Below, piece after piece: positions 16,663-24,816 of a stretch of DNA of 64,000 bases (positions within the stretch are counted from its first letter, which is position 1; each line of letters starts with the position of its first letter). A model generated the notes under the pieces. The model did not search any database, had not been told where the DNA came from, and saw nothing but the letters and a program-made list of their open reading frames with translations. Both the position numbers and the translations under genes were made by a program. The stretch lies in contig NZ_JAQOSP010000133.1 of assembly GCF_030068475.1 (NCBI RefSeq), forward strand, positions 1 through 64,000. The letters run 5' to 3'. Origin of the DNA: Roseofilum acuticapitatum BLCC-M154. Lineage in GTDB: Bacteria > Cyanobacteriota > Cyanobacteriia > Cyanobacteriales > Desertifilaceae.

Positions 16663-17226
16663 ATGCCATTGATGACTATAAAAGACTTAGAAAAAGTCCA
16701 AGCTAATCTCCAACAATCTGGACAAGATTACCGCGTAGAACTTGAAGATGGAAAAATCATTGTTATGGGGCCCTCAGATATTGTCTCTAGCGAAATTGGA
16801 TCGATCTTGATTAGCCTGCTGATTACTTGGGTTTATCCTCGGCGTTTAGGACGAGTCTTTGATTCTTCTGGTGGCTTTATCTTACCCAATAGCGACCTGA
16901 CGGCCCCCGATGTTTCCTTTGTCCGTGCGGAACGACTGAAAACCACCCCTCGTTATTTCGGCGATCTGGTTCCCGATCTAGTCGTCGAAATCAAATCTCA
17001 GAGCGATCGCATCAAACCCCTAGAAGACAAGCTCCAATTATTCCTCAGTCTGGGAAGTACAGTCGGTCTCCTCATCGATCCCGATCTCCAAACCGTAACG
17101 ATCTATCGCTCGAATGCTCAACCCATTATTTTACGAGACCAACAAGAGTTAACCCTTCCCGAACTCTTACCCGGTTGGTCAATACAAATTAACCAAATCT
17201 GGCCCCCTATTTTTACAGATGAATAG
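16663..17226 (+). CDS. Uma2-family putative endonuclease (DUF820), first copy
   Basis: The 187-aa protein has the PD-(D/E)xK-like Uma2 fold that is hugely expanded in cyanobacteria. It shows LTAPDVSFVRAERL, DLVVEIKSQSDRIKPLEDKL with the D..ExK core, and a C-terminal GWSIQI. The reading frame is open from 16579, but the first 28 residues come from a dispersed repeat. The ATG at 16663 also gives the usual family length. Nuclease activity is predicted by fold only; roles for this family remain unknown. A second Uma2 gene follows 56 bp downstream. Confidence 0.82.
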   Translation: MPLMTIKDLEKVQANLQQSGQDYRVELEDGKIIVMGPSDIVSSEIGSILISLLITWVYPRRLGRVFDSSGGFILPNSDLTAPDVSFVRAERLKTTPRYFGDLVPDLVVEIKSQSDRIKPLEDKLQLFLSLGSTVGLLIDPDLQTVTIYRSNAQPIILRDQQELTLPELLPGWSIQINQIWPPIFTDE

Positions 17227-17282
17227 AGGCGAGAATCAATGGCAATGAGTCCCATGGCAACATAACGGATCGGTAAGGCTAC

Positions 17283-17846
17283 ATGGTACAAGCACCATCT
17301 AAACCGCTTACATTGGCAGAATTTCTCAGATTGCCAGAAATAGAACCGGCAAATGAATATATTGACGGACAGATTATCCAGAAGCCTATGCCACGAGGGA
17401 AACACAGTGCCATTCAAGCAGAATTGGTTCCTGCGATCAACAGTGTAGTCAAAACTAAGCGGATTGCTCGTGCGTTTCCTGAACTTCGTTGTACTTTTGG
17501 CGATCGCTCAACTGTTCCCGATATTTCTGTTTTTATTTGGAGTCGCATTCCTAGGGATGAGAATGGGGAAATTGCCAATACATTCGATATAGCACCAGAC
17601 TGGACAATTGAAATTTTGTCTCCCGATCAAAACCAGACCAAAGTTACCAAAAATATTCTGCACTGTCTCAAGCATGGAACTCAAATGGGTTGGTTAATCG
17701 ATCCCGATGAAAAAACCGTATTTGTCTATCGTCCCAAGCAAGAAACTGAAGTATTTGACAAGCCTAATTCAATTCTTCCCATGCCATCCTTTGCCAGTGA
17801 ACTATACTTGACCGTTAAGGATTTGTTTGCTTGGTTATTGGATTAA
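17283..17846 (+). CDS. Uma2-family putative endonuclease, second copy
   Basis: Another 187-aa Uma2 protein, with LAEFLRLPEIEPANEYIDG at the N terminus, the core VPDISVF and WTIEILSPDQNQTKVTKNI (catalytic-type E and Q/K region), and GWLIDPDEKTVFVYRP. It shares family pattern but little sequence with the preceding copy, so the two are not a recent duplication. In the expected ExK position it carries EILSPDQ rather than EIKSQ, a common Uma2 variant. It opens a run of small plus-strand genes. Confidence 0.82.
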   Translation: MVQAPSKPLTLAEFLRLPEIEPANEYIDGQIIQKPMPRGKHSAIQAELVPAINSVVKTKRIARAFPELRCTFGDRSTVPDISVFIWSRIPRDENGEIANTFDIAPDWTIEILSPDQNQTKVTKNILHCLKHGTQMGWLIDPDEKTVFVYRPKQETEVFDKPNSILPMPSFASELYLTVKDLFAWLLD

Positions 17847-17890
17847 TAACCCCCTAACTAGACCGTTATCCAAAACCGATAAGACTAAAA

Positions 17891-18328
17891 ATGAACAGCG
17901 ATCCTTATAACCTGAAACGTTTTTTAGATGCACAAGCGACGATTTATGAGAAAGTCTTGGCTGAACTAAGTTCTGGTCAGAAGAAATCCCATTGGATGTG
18001 GTATATTTTCCCCCAGTATCAAGGCTTAGGCTTGAGCATGATGTCGAAAAAGTATGCAATTCAAAGCCTAGAGGAAGCTAGAGCGTATTTAGAGCATCCG
18101 GTATTAGGCGATCGCTTGCTCGAATGTACAACAACGGTTTTAGGTATTACGGGGCGATCGGCGTATGAGATTTTTGGCTCCCCGGATGATCTGAAATTGC
18201 GATCGTGTGCCACCTTATTTGCAGTGGTGTCACCGCCCGATTCTGTATTTGTGCAATTGTTAGAGCAGTTTTACAATGGGCAAAGAGATACCAAGACGTT
18301 GGAGTGGTTAGGATTCGAGCATCTATAA
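17891..18328 (+). CDS. DUF1810 family protein
   Basis: The 145-aa protein matches DUF1810 (calpastatin-like). It starts DPYNLKRFLDAQATIYEKVL and contains the signature KKSHWMWYIFPQYQGLG, then YAIQSLEEARAYLEHPVLG and SCATLFAVV. Members are soluble, about 140-150 aa, and have no established biochemical function. The gene looks complete. It ends only 7 bp before the truncated DUF4258-like gene, an arrangement consistent with a deletion junction (see findings). Confidence 0.87.
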   Translation: MNSDPYNLKRFLDAQATIYEKVLAELSSGQKKSHWMWYIFPQYQGLGLSMMSKKYAIQSLEEARAYLEHPVLGDRLLECTTTVLGITGRSAYEIFGSPDDLKLRSCATLFAVVSPPDSVFVQLLEQFYNGQRDTKTLEWLGFEHL

Positions 18329-18335
18329 CAGTTTC

Positions 18336-18530
18336 ATGAAATTTGAAATTTCTACACCGGACGAGGTTCGACGCAGTAGCCGGGATGCAGAAGTATTATT
18401 GTTTTATCGGGTACGGCCAGAAGAACGTTGGGTTGTTGCAGTTGCGCGACGCTTAAATGGAGATGGATTTTTGATCACAGCCTACCAAACGGATGCGATT
18501 AAGGAGGGGGAAACAGTATGGCTCAAATAA
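18336..18530 (+). CDS. Short DUF4258-like protein, probable toxin-side remnant
   Basis: This 64-aa protein reads TPDEVRRSSRDAEVLLFYR, then WVVAVARRLNGDGFLITAY and EGETVW. It matches what I recall as the C-terminal half of DUF4258-like proteins of about 100-120 aa that pair with DUF2283. The frame is closed by a stop only eight codons upstream of the ATG, so the N-terminal half is absent. It overlaps the DUF2283 gene by 13 bp. It may be a 5'-truncated toxin-like gene, or a short functional variant; the sequence cannot decide. Confidence 0.6.
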   Translation: MKFEISTPDEVRRSSRDAEVLLFYRVRPEERWVVAVARRLNGDGFLITAYQTDAIKEGETVWLK

Positions 18531-18754
18531 AAGTGTTTTATGAACCAGAAACGGAGCTATTGAGTGTGTTTTGGCAAGTTCCACGAATGAATCAAATTGG
18601 TACTGAGCTTGGAGATGGGGTGATTTTGATCAAGGATGGGGTAAGTGGTGAGCCAATTGGATTAGAAGTGCTATCTTACCATCCTGGTGACGATCGCTTT
18701 GATGCCGTAAGTGTTGAATTCGGGCAAATGAGTTCTAGGAATGTCGTTACCTAG
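18518..18754 (+). CDS. DUF2283 family protein, putative antitoxin
   Basis: The 78-aa protein begins MAQIKVFYEPETELLSVFW and continues with GDGVILIKDGVSGEPIGLEVLSY, the standard DUF2283 pattern. These small proteins are commonly encoded next to DUF4258-like proteins and are suspected antitoxins. It starts 13 bp inside the preceding gene, so the two are translationally coupled. An in-frame GGAGG-type ribosome site (aaggaggggg) lies just before its ATG. Confidence 0.8.
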   Translation: MAQIKVFYEPETELLSVFWQVPRMNQIGTELGDGVILIKDGVSGEPIGLEVLSYHPGDDRFDAVSVEFGQMSSRNVVT

Positions 18755-18761
18755 CAAAGTG

Positions 18762-18814
18762 AGGAGTGCGAGCATCTTGCTCGCTGCCTTTCTCTAGCGA
18801 GCAAGATGCTCCCA
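18762..18814. repeat. Inverted pair of gcgagcaagatgctcgc-type hairpins
   Basis: The segment has gtgcgagcatcttgctcgct followed by agcgagcaagatgctccc, so the two hairpin motifs are themselves arranged as an inverted repeat. It belongs to the same family as the 54-bp tandem array at 5557-5934. It follows the DUF2283 stop codon closely. Confidence 0.65.
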
Positions 18815-18876
18815 ATCCTAAAGTACCAAATTAGCTGTGTCAAGGCACTACAATTCCCTCATTACTCATTACTCAT

Positions 18877-20619
18877 TTGAAGGACAAACTAAGGGTGAAA
18901 CCGCGCTCAAGCTATTACGATTTAATTCCTTATCTGCGTCAAGAGTGGCAAACGATCGCCCAAGCTCTGTTTTGTACGCTTGTGTTTACGGGCTTTTGGC
19001 CGATTTTAGCCCAACTTGCGGGCGAGATTGCCGAGTTGATCGCACAGGGTTTGGTGGTGCAAATTGCCCAAGTTGCGGCGATCGCGGCGGGGGTGTTTCT
19101 CTTGCGAGGCTTGGTACAATACGGCCAAGATGCTCTGATGGCCAAAGCTGCATTTCTGATTGCCCGCGATTTACGGCAAGAAGTCTATCGCCATTTACAT
19201 CGCCTCAGTTTAGATTACTTTGAAACCGCTAAAACCGGCGATTTATCCTATCGACTCACGGAAGATGTGGATCGCATTGGCGAAGCCATTAACAAGATCT
19301 TTCACCAGTTTATTCCCAGCATTCTCCAGCTCATTGTCGTCATTGGCTACATGGTTTACATTAACTGGCAGCTTACCCTAGCCGTTGCCATTGTCGCCCC
19401 TTTAATGGCTCTGTTGGTGGGATGGTTTGGGGAACAATTGCTTCAGTATTCTCGCCGCAGTCAAAATCGAGTCTCGGATTTAGCCTCTTTGATTTCCGAG
19501 GTCTTGGGCGGCATTCGTTTAGTGCAAGCCTTTGGTGCGGCTGATTATGAAGTCGAGCGCTTTAGTCTAGAAGCCGAACGTAATCGCCGGGCTAAGTATA
19601 ATGCCGAACGTCTAAAGGCAATTCAGTTTCCCGTGGTGGGTTTCCTAGAAGCCATGAGCATCATCTTCCTGTTGTTTCTGGGAGGATGGCAAATTCAACA
19701 GGGAAATCTGACGGGGAATGGCTTCTTGCGCTATGTGGTAGCAACTGCCATGCTCATCGATCCGATTTCCTTTGCTACCAGCAATTTTAATGAGTTTAAG
19801 CAAGCTGAAGCCTCTGTAGACCGGGTATTTGAGTTAATGAAGATTGCCCCCCAGGTGGTGGAGAGTCCAGAGGCGATCGCCTTACCCAGAGTTGAAGGAA
19901 CGGTAGAATACAACCAGGTTTACTTTGCCTACGATCGCCACAAACCCGTCCTACAAGGTCTCAGTTTTCAGGTTAAACCCGGTCAAGTGATCGCCCTCGT
20001 GGGGCCTTCCGGCGCAGGTAAAACCACCCTGGTGAACCTGCTCTTACGATTTTATGATGTGCAGAGCGGTGAAATTCTCATCGATGGAATGGATATCCGC
20101 AAAGTAACCTTAAACTCCCTACGGCAACAAATCGGCATCGTGCCCCAAGAAACGATCCTCTTTTCGGGCACAGTAGCGCAAAATATCGCTTTTGGTCAAA
20201 AAGACTTCAATCTTGAGCAAGTCGAAGAAGCGGCTAAAATTGCCAATGCTCACTCGTTTATCGAACAACTGCCCGAAGGCTATCAGACGTGGATGGGAGA
20301 GCGAGGAATGACGTTATCGGGGGGACAACGACAGCGAGTGGCGATCGCCCGTGCAGTCTATCTCAATCCTCGGATCTTAATTCTTGATGAAGCCACCTCT
20401 GCCCTAGACTCAGAATCAGAGAGCTTGGTACAAGAAGCCCTAGAGCGGGTGATGAACCATCGCACCGTCTTCATTATTGCCCACCGGTTAGCCACCGTGC
20501 GCCGAGCCGATCGCATCCTAGTGGTTGAACAGGGGCAAATTGTCGAGTCTGGAACCCATCAGGAACTCTTGGATAAAGGCGATCGCTATGCCCTCTTTCA
20601 TGCTCGCCAATTCAATTAA
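18877..20619 (+). CDS. ABC exporter, fused membrane and ATPase domains
   Basis: The 580-aa half-transporter of the MsbA/lipid-exporter type should act as a homodimer in the inner membrane. Residues about 1-320 hold six membrane helices. The ATPase domain has Walker A GPSGAGKTTLV, the signature LSGGQRQRVAIARA, Walker B ILILDEATSAL and the H-loop IIAHRLATVR. The substrate is unknown; possibilities include lipid, peptide or exopolysaccharide precursors. The frame starts at TTG 18877, preceded by the heptamer repeat at 18860-18877. GTG at 18895 (six codons later) is an equally possible start. It stands alone between the DUF2283 gene and the STAND module. Confidence 0.9.
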   Translation: MKDKLRVKPRSSYYDLIPYLRQEWQTIAQALFCTLVFTGFWPILAQLAGEIAELIAQGLVVQIAQVAAIAAGVFLLRGLVQYGQDALMAKAAFLIARDLRQEVYRHLHRLSLDYFETAKTGDLSYRLTEDVDRIGEAINKIFHQFIPSILQLIVVIGYMVYINWQLTLAVAIVAPLMALLVGWFGEQLLQYSRRSQNRVSDLASLISEVLGGIRLVQAFGAADYEVERFSLEAERNRRAKYNAERLKAIQFPVVGFLEAMSIIFLLFLGGWQIQQGNLTGNGFLRYVVATAMLIDPISFATSNFNEFKQAEASVDRVFELMKIAPQVVESPEAIALPRVEGTVEYNQVYFAYDRHKPVLQGLSFQVKPGQVIALVGPSGAGKTTLVNLLLRFYDVQSGEILIDGMDIRKVTLNSLRQQIGIVPQETILFSGTVAQNIAFGQKDFNLEQVEEAAKIANAHSFIEQLPEGYQTWMGERGMTLSGGQRQRVAIARAVYLNPRILILDEATSALDSESESLVQEALERVMNHRTVFIIAHRLATVRRADRILVVEQGQIVESGTHQELLDKGDRYALFHARQFN

Positions 20620-20725
20620 AAATTAAAACTTCCACTATGTTCGACCCATAGCCTTTTATAGGGTATAACAAAGACAATTAGGGAATCAGTGAACTGTAAA
20701 TTATTTATCCGAGTGGAGAAAAAGT

Positions 20726-21094
20726 ATGGAACCTCTCTCTTTAATTATGGCGGCGTTAGTGGCTGGTGCGGCTAAGGCGGCGGGTGATGCTGCACCGGAT
20801 GCCTATCAAGGGCTGAAGGCGTTGATTAAGCGCAAGTTTGGCGGGGAACCGAAGGCAGAAATGGTGTTAGAAGAACATGAGAGCGATCCGGAAACTTACG
20901 AAGACCCTCTGAAGAAAAAGTTACTTGAAGCTGGAGCCGATCAGGATGAGGCAATTTTGGCGGCAGCTCGTAAGTTGCTGGAGGAGATGGAGTCGAAAGA
21001 CTCAACCCCTGGGGGCTTTCAGACCACCTTTGAAGGGGAAGTGAAAGGGGCGCAAGTTGGGACTCATAACCAACAAACCAATACGTTTAGTTAA
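20726..21094 (+). CDS. Small putative effector with C-terminal RHIM/BASS-like amyloid motif
   Basis: The 122-aa protein starts with a hydrophobic Ala-rich helix (MEPLSLIMAALVAGAAKAAG, residues 1-20) and an amphipathic Lys-rich helix (QGLKALIKRKFGG). An acidic helical region (40-90) follows. It ends in a Gly/Asn/Gln motif, FEGEVKGAQVGTHNQQTNTF (102-121). That tail aligns with residues 8-31 of the neighbouring STAND protein, with 11 of 24 positions identical. AQVGTHN resembles the VQVGxxN core of RHIM amyloids. Small helical effectors with such tails beside NLR genes are known as amyloid-signalling partners. I infer a membrane-active effector; there is no direct proof. A strong ribosome site is not obvious. 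Confidence 0.65.
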   Translation: MEPLSLIMAALVAGAAKAAGDAAPDAYQGLKALIKRKFGGEPKAEMVLEEHESDPETYEDPLKKKLLEAGADQDEAILAAARKLLEEMESKDSTPGGFQTTFEGEVKGAQVGTHNQQTNTFS

Positions 21095-21470
21095 GTCCCA
21101 GGTGGGGGTAGGGCGGGTTCAGGTTATTGATGGTGCGTTTCCTAGATTTGGGTGAACCCGCCCCTACAAGTCGAAAAATGGGTAGGGGCGGGTTTGTTTA
21201 TCCGTGAGGAGACTAACCTGTAACCTTCCTAAACCCGCCCTCCCCACCGGTTATGTCCATAGAAATGTGCTGGGGTGGGGCGGGTTCAGGTTATTGATGG
21301 TGGGTTTCCTAGATATGGGTAAAACCCGCCCCTACAAGTCGAAAAATGGGTAGGTCATCATAGCTAAACAGTTGTCATTGCGACCGCAGGGAAGCAATCG
21401 CTACAATTAGCGAAATAGTCGAGCAATACCCATTTTTAATTTTTAATTTTTAATTTTTAATTGAAACCAT
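21095..21470. other. 376-bp repeat-rich spacer between effector and STAND genes
   Basis: The spacer holds two ~75-bp direct repeats (21111-21185 and 21278-21353). Each runs from gggcgggttc through aacccgcccctaca to gaaaaatgggtag, and each is palindromic at its ends. A partial tcattgcgacc element lies near 21376-21420, and a tttttaa heptamer run at 21433-21462. No gene is seen. The repeats would separate the two genes unless transcription reads through. Confidence 0.75.
21433..21462. repeat. TTTTTAA heptamer tandem repeat before the STAND start
   Basis: About four copies of the heptamer end 8 bp before the ATG at 21471. This leaves little room for a ribosome site; the sequence gaaaccat precedes the start. 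The same heptamer occurs at 37495, 46461 and 47243. Confidence 0.75.
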
Positions 21471-24400
21471 ATGGCTGACGATACTTCTCAATTTGATTCC
21501 CAGTTTCAGGGAGACGTTAAGGGAGTGTCCATTGGTACGGGCAATGTTATTTACAATTACTTCTACAGTTATCAGAGCCAGGCTACAACGGAAGAGGTTG
21601 CAGAAACGGATAACCTGCCTTGTCCCTATCGGGGGTTATTTCATTTTGGCCCCAATGATGTCGAATTTTTCTTTGGGCGCGAGGATTTTATTAAGGAACT
21701 CTATCAGGCGACGAAAACGGAGCGGTTGATTCCGGTGTTGGGAGCGTCGGGGAGTGGTAAGTCTTCGGTGGTGTTGGCGGGGTTAGTGCCGAAACTGGTA
21801 CAGGAGGGTCATTGGCAGTTTACCCATTGTCGTCCGGGTTCGGAGCCGTTTCATAGTTTGGCATTATCCTTGGTTCCTTTGTATGCTCCGGGGTTGAATA
21901 AGACGGAGCAGATGGCTCAAGCGCGGCAATTGGCGGGTTATTTGCAGAAGGGGGAACTGCCGTTGGGGGATGTGTTTGCACAGATTCGGCAGAATTATCC
22001 CACTGACCAAATTTTACTGATTATCGATCAATTTGAGGAACTCTATACCCTCTGTGGTGAGGTGGAGATACGCCACCGGTTTTTAGATGCCCTGATTGCC
22101 GATTTACCGGGTACGGTGGTGATGACGATGCGGGCGGATTTTCTGGGGAATGCCCTGTCCTATCGGCCGTTTGCGGATGTGTTGAATGACCAGGATTACC
22201 TGTTGGGGCCGATGAACCGGGAGGAGTTGACGGAGGTGATTGTTAAGCCTGCGGAAGCTCAGGGGGTGGGGTTTGAAGCGGGGTTAGTGGAGCGCATTTT
22301 AGACGATGTGGATCATCAACCGGGGAATTTACCGTTATTGGAGTTTGCCTTAACGCAATTGTGGCATCAGCGACGGGGGAAGACGTTAACCCATGAGGTT
22401 TATGCCGCCATTGGTGAGGTGGAAGGCGCTCTCGCTCGTCATGCGGATGAGACCTATGGCACGTTGACGGAGGGGGAAAAGGAGAGGGTACACCAGATTT
22501 TTATTCAATTGGTGCGTCCGGGTGAAGGAGCGGAAGATACGCGACGGGTGGCGGTGAAAGGGGAGTTAGGGGAGCAGAGTTGGTCGTTGGTGAAACAATT
22601 GGCGGATGCTCGGTTGGTGGTTACCAGTCGGGATGGGCAAAAACAGGAAACGGTGGAAGTAGTTCACGAGGCGCTGATTCGGAATTGGGGTGAGTTGCGC
22701 GGTTGGATGGAGACGGATAGGACATTTCGCGCCTGGCAGGAGCGACTCAGGGGGGCGAAGCGACAATGGGAAGTCACGGGGAAAGATGCGGGGTCATTGT
22801 TGCGAGGAGCATTTTTAGCGGAGGCTCAGGAGAGGCTAGAGGAGCGTCCCCAGGACTTGGGCGCTGAGGCAGAGTTTATTCGGTTGAGTGTGGCGGAGAA
22901 AGAGAAAGTCAAGCGACGGGCGACAATGACAGTATCGGGGATTGTCATTGGTTCTTTGACCGCAGTTGTGATTAGCACTAGCTTATTTTTCACGGCTCGG
23001 CATCAGCAGAAGCAGGCAGAATTGAGTGAAGCAGATTCCCTAGCTCGGTATTCTCTGGCTCTGTCTAACGAAGGTACAAAAGACCTGGAAGCAGCCATTG
23101 AAGTGATTAAAGCTGGAAAAATCCTGCAAAAACACCAATCTAGCGATCTAGAGGTAATGAGCGCCCTAATGACTCAGGTCTATCAGAGTAGAGAGCGGCA
23201 GAGTTTTTATAGCAATCAGGGGTCGGTCTACAGTGTCAGTTACAGCCCGGATGGCCAGACTTTAGCTTCTGGGGGTAATGACGGAACGATCAAGGTGTGG
23301 AACCTAGAGACTCAGGCAGAAGTGGCTACCCTTACCGGTCATCAGGAGTGGGTCTACAGTGTCAGTTACAGCCCCGATGGAAAGACTTTAGCTTCTGGGG
23401 GTGCGGACGGAACGATCAAGCTGTGGAACCTAGAGACTCAGGCAGAAGTGGCTACCCTTACCGGTCATCCGGGGGGGGTCAGCAGTGTCAGTTACAGCCC
23501 CGATGGACAGACTTTAGCTTCTGGGGGTAATGACGGAACGATCAAGGTGTGGAACCTAGAGACTCAGGCAGAAGTGGCTACCCTTCCCGGTCATCCGGGG
23601 GGGGTCAGCAGTGTCAGTTACAGCCCCGATGGACAGACCTTGGCTTCTGGGGGTGGGGATGCAACGATCAAGGTGTGGAATCTAGAGACTCAGGAAGAAG
23701 TGGCTACCCTTACCGGTCATCAGTATTGGGTCAACAGTGTCAGTTACAGCCCCGATGGAAAGACCTTGGCTTCTGGGGGTAGGGACGCAACGATCAAGGT
23801 GTGGAACCTAGAGACTCAGGCAGAAGTGGCTACCCTTACCGGTCATCCGGGGGGGGTCACCAGTGTCAGTTACAGCCCGGATGGAAAGACTTTGGCTTCT
23901 GGGAGTGGGGACGGAACGATCAAGGTGTGGAACCTAGAGACTCAGGAAGAAGTGGCTACCCTTCCCGGTCATCTAGGGGGGGTCAACAGTGTCAGTTACA
24001 GCCCCGATGGAAAGACCCTGGCTTCTGGGGGTAGGGACGCAACGATCAAGGTGTGGAACCTAGAGACTGAGGAAGAAGTGGCTACCCTTCCCGGTCATCT
24101 AGGGGGGGTCTACAGTGTCAGTTACAGCCCCGATGGAAAGACCTTGGCTTCTGGGGGTGATGACGGAACGATCAAGGTGTGGAACCTAGAGACTCAGGAA
24201 GAAGTGGCTACCCTTCCCGGTCATCTAGGGGGGGTCTACAGTGTCAGTTACAGCCCCGATGGAAAGACCTTGGCTTCTGGGGGTGGGGGTCGGGACGGAA
24301 CGATCAAGGTGTGGAACCTAGAGGCTCAGGAAGAAGTGGCTACCCTTACCGGTCATCAGTGGGGGGTCACCAGTGTCAGTTACAGCCCGGATGGAAAGAC

Positions 24401-24692
24401 TTTGGCTTCTGGGAGTGGGGACGGAACGATCAAGGTGTGGAACCTAGAGACTCAGGAAGAGGTGGCTACCCTTCCCGGTCATCCGGGGTGGGTCAGCAGT
24501 GTCAGTTACAGCCCGGATGGAAAGACCTTGGCTTCTTCTTGGAGTGGGGACGGAACGATCAAGGTGTGGGATGTGGACTTTGACTCTTTAATGCAGAGAA
24601 CTTGCCAGAGAATTCGCCCTTATTTAGATAATCCTAATGCTCCTTTGACTAAAGAAGAGCGCCGCTTATGCGATGGAATCGGGGAAGAATGA
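21471..24692 (+). CDS. nSTAND1-WD40 receptor with N-terminal amyloid-like motif
   Basis: The 1073-aa STAND/NLR-like protein starts with the motif FQGDVKGVSIGTGNVIYNYF (residues 12-31), shared with the adjacent small protein. The nSTAND1 NTPase follows, with CPYRGLFHFGP and GREDF, Walker A GASGSGKS at 91-98 and Walker B LLIIDQFEEL. A winged-helix-like part reaches about residue 470. A hydrophobic helix follows near 485-507 (VSGIVIGSLTAVVISTSLFF), then eleven WD40 repeats (about 583-1040) that are almost identical. The layout is a sensor (WD40), switch (NTPase) and output motif (N terminus). It probably acts in conflict or defence signalling. The membrane helix suggests a membrane-tethered receptor. 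Confidence 0.88.
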   Translation: MADDTSQFDSQFQGDVKGVSIGTGNVIYNYFYSYQSQATTEEVAETDNLPCPYRGLFHFGPNDVEFFFGREDFIKELYQATKTERLIPVLGASGSGKSSVVLAGLVPKLVQEGHWQFTHCRPGSEPFHSLALSLVPLYAPGLNKTEQMAQARQLAGYLQKGELPLGDVFAQIRQNYPTDQILLIIDQFEELYTLCGEVEIRHRFLDALIADLPGTVVMTMRADFLGNALSYRPFADVLNDQDYLLGPMNREELTEVIVKPAEAQGVGFEAGLVERILDDVDHQPGNLPLLEFALTQLWHQRRGKTLTHEVYAAIGEVEGALARHADETYGTLTEGEKERVHQIFIQLVRPGEGAEDTRRVAVKGELGEQSWSLVKQLADARLVVTSRDGQKQETVEVVHEALIRNWGELRGWMETDRTFRAWQERLRGAKRQWEVTGKDAGSLLRGAFLAEAQERLEERPQDLGAEAEFIRLSVAEKEKVKRRATMTVSGIVIGSLTAVVISTSLFFTARHQQKQAELSEADSLARYSLALSNEGTKDLEAAIEVIKAGKILQKHQSSDLEVMSALMTQVYQSRERQSFYSNQGSVYSVSYSPDGQTLASGGNDGTIKVWNLETQAEVATLTGHQEWVYSVSYSPDGKTLASGGADGTIKLWNLETQAEVATLTGHPGGVSSVSYSPDGQTLASGGNDGTIKVWNLETQAEVATLPGHPGGVSSVSYSPDGQTLASGGGDATIKVWNLETQEEVATLTGHQYWVNSVSYSPDGKTLASGGRDATIKVWNLETQAEVATLTGHPGGVTSVSYSPDGKTLASGSGDGTIKVWNLETQEEVATLPGHLGGVNSVSYSPDGKTLASGGRDATIKVWNLETEEEVATLPGHLGGVYSVSYSPDGKTLASGGDDGTIKVWNLETQEEVATLPGHLGGVYSVSYSPDGKTLASGGGGRDGTIKVWNLEAQEEVATLTGHQWGVTSVSYSPDGKTLASGSGDGTIKVWNLETQEEVATLPGHPGWVSSVSYSPDGKTLASSWSGDGTIKVWDVDFDSLMQRTCQRIRPYLDNPNAPLTKEERRLCDGIGEE
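23217..24570 (+). repeat. Eleven 126-bp near-identical WD40 repeats
   Basis: Units of 42 codons start every 126 bp from 23217 (23217, 23343, 23469 and so on). Units nine and eleven are slightly longer by small insertions. Most codons, including third positions, are identical between units (for example agtgtcagttacagc and acgatcaaggtgtgg). Differences concentrate in the 2-4 codons after each TxGH and in the residues before the Asp of the GxDGT turn. This indicates recent unit duplication or gene conversion with diversification at exposed positions. Confidence 0.9.
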
Positions 24693-24816
24693 GTTGAGTA
24701 ATGAGTAAGAAGTTATCCCTCTTCGGTCACTTTCGGCGATCGCTCTATCCCTCTATTGAGGAGCGTTTGTTAGAATCAGAGCAATGTTCACGTTCTATGC
24801 ATACAGAGGTTTTTAC

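Noticed and set aside
23297-24583. Shadow frames in the WD40 array with repeated MEPRDSGRSGYP peptides
   Set aside because: They are out-of-frame readings of the 126-bp WD40 units, which are multiples of three and so stay open in another frame.
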